From positions 1 to 10,885 of the forward strand of contig CANTHI010000074.1 in NCBI GenBank assembly GCA_947653505.1: a stretch of 10,885 bases of DNA, read 5' to 3'. The position numbers were made by a program, and so were the translations under genes. This document shows, piece by piece, positions 6,401 through 10,885 of this stretch. The stretch's first letter is position 1. Each line of letters begins with the position of its first letter. The notes under the pieces were generated by a model, which saw only the letters and a list, made by a program, of their open reading frames with translations, searched no databases and was not told where the DNA came from. Origin of the DNA: an uncultured Eubacterium sp. Its GTDB lineage: Bacteria; Bacillota_A; Clostridia; Lachnospirales; Lachnospiraceae.

Positions 6401-9400
6401 AAATACCGCAAATGTAACGGTCAGTCCGCCTTCGTCATTGAGCAGCATCGGATCCGGTTCTTCCGTTATTTTCAGGTAATGCCCTTCCGTGCCGGTTTCC
6501 AGCATCCGGTGCAGCAGCCGGAAAAATCCGTACGGGTTATCCAGGAGATTTTCCACATATCCGTCAGATTCCTCTGCGGACCCGCGTTCGGATACGGGCG
6601 CTTTTGTTACTTCGGACAGATTCTGCCGGATCAGATACAGACCGGACGCTTCATTGCCGTGGTAAAAATATGCACCTTTCTTTTTCTGTTCCCCGCTGGC
6701 TGCCGCGCGTTTGCTCCATAATACATCCACGGATCCGATCTCTTCTTTATTATATTGATTATCTTGTGTAAGCAGCGATAACATCCGGCGTGTTTCTTCC
6801 GGCGCATGCAGGATACCGTATATGCCGGACTCCTGCGCCGTACGCTGCACGGTCAGCTCCAGCAAAGCCACGCACGGACAGGAAGCTGCGCCGCGGGCAG
6901 AAAGACCCTGCTGCAGACGGCCCGGCTCCCAGTATTCAATGTCCAGTGTCTCCAGCATCGAAATATCTCCCTGCGGTTTCCACAGCTCATACGACGGTGT
7001 ATCGCCAAGGTATACCGTCTGGCAGTCTCCAAACGCAACCGCATGATCCGTCATGCGGTAGCATTCCGCCAGCACTGGCTTTTGGATAAACGTGACGGAA
7101 AGCGGCTCTTTTGGATAAACAAGCTGGGAATTAAGAATCTCCAGCGTCAGCGTATCTGTGGCAGTCCACCGCACATCTTTTGTTTTTTGCAGCGTCAGTC
7201 TGTGCACGGCAAAATCCGCCTGCGCCTCCACTGGCTCCTGACCGTCAAACTGCTGGAACAGCATTTCATATAACGGCCTGTCGTCTTTGGTACGTGTCCC
7301 GCCAAACATGCTTCTTGTCACCATCGCGCAGATATCCGCCTGCGCCTGATGCTGCACATATTCCAGCAGCCGGCTGACCGGAAAGGCCGCGGACGGTTCC
7401 GCTTCCTGCGCCTTTACATACTGCTGGATTCTGCTGATACAAAGTTTCGTAACCATAAGCAGATACTCACAAAACCATGTATCCAAATCTTCCTGTGTAT
7501 GTGCCGTACTGCGTATACTTTCCAGCTGCGGCTCCTGTCCTGCTCCTGAAACTGGAGGCTGCATCTCCTGCCCTGCTGGAACCGGTGGCTGTGGCAGCGT
7601 CTCCCACTGTATGGTATAGACCGGAGGCAGCGGCAGCGGTACGCCGGACATTCCGTTTTCCGTATCAGCCGCGTCCAGATCCGCCCAGGCAGATAGCGAA
7701 AGCGAAAATACCCCGTCCAGAAAATCATGCAGCGCCTGTAAGGAAAACGCCTGCGCCAGCGTCCCGTCGTCCAGCGCCGTCATTAACGCGTCCAGTTCTT
7801 CTGCCGTAATGTCTGCCGTCTCTTCCCGCTCTACAAAGCCGATTGCCCGCCCGGCAAGCAGCGTGTAAAAAAAGGCAAACGCATCCGGCTCCATCGATAA
7901 AAAGAACGCGATTTTCTTCTGCCCTTTTTCCGGCGGCCCGGTCTGTTGTCCATCCCAGATCACGGATCTGTTTTCGATCGAAAAATACGGTATAAAAACA
8001 GCCTGTGCCTGATAAGGCTCCAGACGCGCGCGCCGGTCCGCGCTGATCCGGATCCGGCGGCTCTGCCGTTCCAGCCCGTGAGCCTTCCACGGACGGTCTT
8101 CCTTTTTCCCAAGCACAAATTCAGCCACATAAGTAAATGAAAACGCAAACGAGAATTTGATAAATAAAATGGTGATCTTTGCAGAAACGCGAAAGGACGC
8201 TTCAAAAACAGCCGGACTTTCCTCCCCGTCCTCCAGTGTCAGACAGATCGATACACTGGCGCTGATACGGAAGCTGACGCTGATAATAAAAAAGTCAATG
8301 CTCCCGCTGACTTCGCCCGCGATGCATACATAGCCGCTGCATTTGTAATACCATAACGTCTGTTCCTGCGGGCCTGTCAGCCCATAGTGGAATCTGGCAA
8401 ATACTCCGGTAAATATTCCTGTCATCTCAAGCTTTGCTTCCAGAGAAAGGATGCCTGCGTGGAAGCCTTTGCCTATTGTGATCTGAATCCCCAGCCCCAG
8501 CCCGATAACGGGATCAAAATAACCCACCGCCGTCTGCGGTACCTGCGAAGAAGTATCGCCGTTTAAATATCCAAAATAAAAACCTCCTTTTCCGCCAAAT
8601 ATCCCATAGCTGATGGCAAAGCTTCTGGAAAAATCCCGCTCATAAGGGAATCCAAAATTGACTTTAAAATTCCCGTTTGTATAAATCCATACCTCCAGAT
8701 CCGGCAGATCAAAAGACAGTGTGCCAAAATCCATATGCCGGATAAAGTCCGGCAGCACAGCCCTGACATAAAAGACACCAGTCTTTTCCGTCACCTTCCG
8801 GTAATAAATCGTAAGCTCCAGACCCTTTAACGGCAGTGGTTCATTGTCTGTCACAACGACCTCCACGCCGTACAGCAGCGGATCATAAAACAGCAGGCTG
8901 ACGTCAAAGCTTTCCAGCAGTGTGAACTGCGCGCCGGTAAACCATCCATAAGCGGCATCAAACCTGTGCGCAGGCAGCGTTTGCGAAGGCGTGACATGTT
9001 TCCTCGCCTGCGCCAGAATATCCGACAGCTTTCCATCCCCGGTCTCTTCTAACTGCAGATCAATACAGCGTCCGATCCCAAAATAATTAAGCCGGAACAG
9101 TTTTTCGGCTTCCCTGTTAAAAGGCGCCGGACTGCTGTCGTTTAGCGCATCCCACGGCTGTAGCAGATCGTCCGCCAGAGCGTAAGCTGCATCCGGATCC
9201 TGACCAGGCATCGTCTCAAAGAGCCACTGGTGATCCAGATCTACCATAAATTTTGCCTGTGCCTGCGCGGTTTCCTTCTGATATGTAAACCGCACTCCAT
9301 GTATTCTTACAAGCAGCAGATCCAGACCAACTGCTATATAGACAGAGACGTCTTTGGTCCGGACATTAAAATCCAGAGTTATTTTTGAAAAACCAACGCT

Positions 9401-10885
9401 GTTTAAAATATCCCACGGCTTTGACAGATAAAACTTTACATTCGGGCGCCAGACCTTAAAAAGAAGCTTTAACAGGATACCGATCGTAAGGTTGCGGATT
9501 TCTACCGATATCACATCATCCGCATAAGTCCCTGTGAGCCTTGCCTGATCAAATCCCAGAAGCAGCCGCAGCGTCTGCGCCCCGCTGCTGTCAAACCGGA
9601 TCTGCGCCTCGAACAGAAAGGACTGTATCTCCACGCTGCCCCTGAGCATAAAAGAAGGCTCCCCGTCCGGATCGCTTTTCGACAGTTCGCCTTCCACCTC
9701 AATGTTTAACCGTCCGTCCAGTATCTCATATTCCTGACGGATGCCAAGCGCCAGAAAATAAGTCAGATCCGTGCAAAAACGCAGATCCAGCCGGTAAATA
9801 TCTAAAAAAACGCCGGATATATCCCATCCTGTTACCTGTGAGATAAGCTCCGTAAGCGGAATCACACCGTTTATAAGCCTTGCTTCAAAGATCCAGAGCT
9901 TCTGAGTCTGATTTTTTTCATAAACCGCGCTTAAAAGCAGCTCATAAGTTGTAGAAAAACCAAGCATCAGCGTACCGGACAGTCCCAGTCCCGTATTATG
10001 CGGATTATAATTTAAATAGCCGCAGATATTTTTTACTACGATCTGAAAATTGCCGATCGAAAAAGACATGAACGCATGCACATCCGCCATAACAGACACG
10101 TATAACGTTTTTTCCCTCAGATTTCCCCTGATTGTAAGCTCTTCCACACGGATACCGCTGCCCCTGACACCGTCTTCCCCTGCATACAGCGGTATATCAG
10201 AAAACTCATCCGCAACATCATAAAAATCCATTTCATCTGGTTCTTCTTCTGAAGGCGGCGCAGACAACGACAAATAAAAGCCGGCCGATACCGGATCAAC
10301 TTCCATAATGTGTATGGCGTCATCAGCCAGATAGCTGTCTGGCACAAAATCAAACGCACCGGAAAACGCTTCCATATATTCCGTTCCCAGATCAAAGAAC
10401 AAAAACGTGCCATAGGCAGGCAGGTCCTCCTCCTGCGGTATCATACCGGTATATCCCAGCCTAACCGGTATCATACCTTCCCATATCAGGCTGCTGCCCC
10501 CTTCTGTATAACCGGAAAAATCCGCATCCAGAAACCGGTACTCTTCCTGATCGTCGCTGCTTTTAAACAATTCAAACGTATAGTGGATATTTTCACAATA
10601 AAAAGGATTTTCAGATAAAGGAATTTCAAATTTCAGTTGGCCGGCGTCAGAAAAAACCGCGTTCTGAATATGATCCTCATCAAATCCGAGAAATCCATTC
10701 AGCATATACAGTGTGAAATCGATGGGCCCCTGCATCCAGATAATACCCTTAAAACGTCTGCCCACCTTTGGTTCACCGAGCAAATCTTTCTCATTGATGC
10801 AAAGACTAAAATTCAAATCATTGCACATCAGGTCAAGATGATACACGCGTTCTTCGGTATAATCATTGCGAAGCAGCCGGTAATC
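3491..10885 (-). CDS. Giant beta-rich protein, DUF6603-like, 5' end outside window
   Basis: An uninterrupted minus-strand frame of at least 2,464 codons ending in TAG at 3491. The first in-window start codon is GTG 10846, but the frame stays open to 10885 and no Shine-Dalgarno sequence precedes the GTG, so the gene probably starts beyond the window. Positions below count from 10846. Residues ~220-920 are dominated by alternating hydrophobic/polar beta strands, with PWDILN near 473, FGFPYERDFSRSF near 729, GGFYFG near 752 and GLGLGIQ near 780; strands at ~850-912 are long and very hydrophobic. I associate these motifs with DUF6603-type giant proteins, from memory only. A Pro/Gln-rich hinge spans ~1068-1110. 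The ~1,340-residue C-terminal half is mixed alpha/beta and unrecognised. No LPxTG anchor, no calcium-binding repeats and no enzymatic motif were seen; a signal peptide cannot be judged. The frame appears richer in GC than the TPR gene on the left. No terminator with a T-run follows the stop. Confidence 0.9.
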   Translation of the reverse strand, partial: DYRLLRNDYTEERVYHLDLMCNDLNFSLCINEKDLLGEPKVGRRFKGIIWMQGPIDFTLYMLNGFLGFDEDHIQNAVFSDAGQLKFEIPLSENPFYCENIHYTFELFKSSDDQEEYRFLDADFSGYTEGGSSLIWEGMIPVRLGYTGMIPQEEDLPAYGTFLFFDLGTEYMEAFSGAFDFVPDSYLADDAIHIMEVDPVSAGFYLSLSAPPSEEEPDEMDFYDVADEFSDIPLYAGEDGVRGSGIRVEELTIRGNLREKTLYVSVMADVHAFMSFSIGNFQIVVKNICGYLNYNPHNTGLGLSGTLMLGFSTTYELLLSAVYEKNQTQKLWIFEARLINGVIPLTELISQVTGWDISGVFLDIYRLDLRFCTDLTYFLALGIRQEYEILDGRLNIEVEGELSKSDPDGEPSFMLRGSVEIQSFLFEAQIRFDSSGAQTLRLLLGFDQARLTGTYADDVISVEIRNLTIGILLKLLFKVWRPNVKFYLSKPWDILNSVGFSKITLDFNVRTKDVSVYIAVGLDLLLVRIHGVRFTYQKETAQAQAKFMVDLDHQWLFETMPGQDPDAAYALADDLLQPWDALNDSSPAPFNREAEKLFRLNYFGIGRCIDLQLEETGDGKLSDILAQARKHVTPSQTLPAHRFDAAYGWFTGAQFTLLESFDVSLLFYDPLLYGVEVVVTDNEPLPLKGLELTIYYRKVTEKTGVFYVRAVLPDFIRHMDFGTLSFDLPDLEVWIYTNGNFKVNFGFPYERDFSRSFAISYGIFGGKGGFYFGYLNGDTSSQVPQTAVGYFDPVIGLGLGIQITIGKGFHAGILSLEAKLEMTGIFTGVFARFHYGLTGPQEQTLWYYKCSGYVCIAGEVSGSIDFFIISVSFRISASVSICLTLEDGEESPAVFEASFRVSAKITILFIKFSFAFSFTYVAEFVLGKKEDRPWKAHGLERQSRRIRISADRRARLEPYQAQAVFIPYFSIENRSVIWDGQQTGPPEKGQKKIAFFLSMEPDAFAFFYTLLAGRAIGFVEREETADITAEELDALMTALDDGTLAQAFSLQALHDFLDGVFSLSLSAWADLDAADTENGMSGVPLPLPPVYTIQWETLPQPPVPAGQEMQPPVSGAGQEPQLESIRSTAHTQEDLDTWFCEYLLMVTKLCISRIQQYVKAQEAEPSAAFPVSRLLEYVQHQAQADICAMVTRSMFGGTRTKDDRPLYEMLFQQFDGQEPVEAQADFAVHRLTLQKTKDVRWTATDTLTLEILNSQLVYPKEPLSVTFIQKPVLAECYRMTDHAVAFGDCQTVYLGDTPSYELWKPQGDISMLETLDIEYWEPGRLQQGLSARGAASCPCVALLELTVQRTAQESGIYGILHAPEETRRMLSLLTQDNQYNKEEIGSVDVLWSKRAAASGEQKKKGAYFYHGNEASGLYLIRQNLSEVTKAPVSERGSAEESDGYVENLLDNPYGFFRLLHRMLETGTEGHYLKITEEPDPMLLNDEGGLTVTFAVFVRHTALANRVCLNPRAADGRIPVAVSPALGQKPLQTVPAGYTGFSFQIEGSTQDAEPFHLLYIRLYGEWLQPVSMQEPVSADAGCRDTEPCGGLYYSQIIKLPPAENPNPYFRIIPPDYSSGRTYQPYEVQMDFCFADPAGNRTSLQQMYHPQGLKLLYYDELHALTEIPCSACSYTLSELQSGWFCLDVQIVVQDRELRQDTDTDASLLQSVIYQLEMADVFLEASFYIGTYEWNALYSQSVKKTLLSFLQQLLLYLKGSRKAKPQAFHMRLDLDAAVMEPSDKEIRILPLKTIVTIQRDAQFTDQSSPLPHICSISSELPPPQDYQAFASVFENIFPNARLAHKDGLYGVFFPKKALQMTPLPPSELFYSLRPLETRLMTREGIQIHTLSGGTVSVDFYETDLEQWAAEFFHFYEQLLLPHNLDLLLSGSGAGAGQHAGAGVIRGLLALKEQFCTTILTRLESLFTENEKNDAAQEALLDALRRNLSAGYQAAGAAVYQVRHRLSGYALDGGWKGISGIRSTKITAADKIGFVTDPVCAGAQKELSMMESAYTFTHIEDVRQQEWYRFVSSFEQLPGYIQAETGWYADHTPVKIPVPHRQYPVIPVLNSQRAHADHILREVPVWNYTFELTAALMAQDLLLLLVHRNDTGQSVRQRSDSGDLMDALAAFIYNKNAYQSALAGTDGAARIQALEHFLDVAQKIRAVWSPPEDRSSRNGEWEITPEFAHGYLSRLYIAGVQPLFQKNFPQLELEDESGSHGAAAYDAPNRCYHIPDHVHIAPGAPARYTFTCPDIPLYECQNLRTRLYIRKNARFLGIDANPHFIYTTPETGFDVSVWPLIRMQDPQTQRWEKEAAKRLLSAFLSQSASACGIRTELTASIGQRLQNGILAVKPFKKFVPHNLTEETVQQFLDTLDAELSRRVPARGQGYLVMISVRQYALRFVTGEGDGEEKEEYVRLLELEAKGYEY

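Noticed and set aside
10846..10885. GTG 10846 as the true start of the giant gene
   Set aside because: The frame is open to the window edge and there is no Shine-Dalgarno sequence before the GTG, so the gene is treated as partial at its 5' end.
1..10885. CRISPR array, tRNA, rRNA or known riboswitch
   Set aside because: I found no regularly spaced repeats, no cloverleaf-like sequence with CCA end, no rRNA segments and no riboswitch core that I could recognise on either strand by eye.
3491..10885. Giant ORF as a peptide synthetase, RTX toxin or LPxTG adhesin
   Set aside because: No carrier or adenylation motifs, no glycine-rich nonapeptide repeats, no tandem repeat domains and no C-terminal sorting signal are visible.

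Overview
The window looks like a chromosomal segment of a Gram-positive, clostridial (probably Lachnospiraceae-like) bacterium. The reasons are AGGAG-type ribosome binding sites, clean -35/-10 promoters with 17-base spacers, moderate GC, and a membrane protein of a type common beside sigma factors in clostridia. This is inference; no rRNA or marker gene is present to settle taxonomy.

Layout. (1) 1-820: a minus-strand gene for a two-pass membrane protein with TPR-like repeats, with a strong promoter that leaves almost no leader before its first ATG. (2) 812-1422: a 41-codon minus-strand ORF with a good Shine-Dalgarno sequence, then the decayed remains of another minus-strand frame broken at a run of nine C (plus strand). 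The upstream part of that frame ends in a 'VTGG' stretch resembling a double-glycine leader. (3) 1423-2058: a plus-strand single-pass membrane protein resembling clostridial anti-sigma-type proteins, without an adjacent sigma gene. It converges on (4) 2053-3012, a membrane-anchored calcineurin-like metallophosphoesterase; both genes stop inside one palindromic TCATGA. The phosphoesterase has a near-consensus promoter and a candidate operator at its transcription start. (5) 3126-3476: a short plus-strand reading frame interrupted by a ~163-bp MITE-like element that has 14-bp terminal inverted repeats, an 8-bp flanking direct repeat and three internal hairpins. Removing the element and one repeat copy restores a continuous 59-codon frame. 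(6) 3491-10885: two thirds of the window is one uninterrupted minus-strand ORF of at least 2,464 codons, open at the right edge, encoding a giant mostly beta-rich protein.

The giant protein is the centrepiece. Its first ~920 visible residues show long runs of alternating hydrophobic/polar strands and motifs (PWDILN, FGFPY..DFSRSF, GGFYFG, GLGLGIQ) that I associate, from memory, with DUF6603-type proteins, which I recall being linked to phage-tail-like extracellular contractile injection systems. A proline-rich hinge near residue 1,070-1,110 separates this from a ~1,340-residue C-terminal half that I do not recognise. No injection-system gene lies in the window; the genes upstream (beyond 10885) are what would test the idea. 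The small genes on the left have their own promoters and look like an unrelated accessory patchwork with remnants and a mobile repeat, rather than one pathway.
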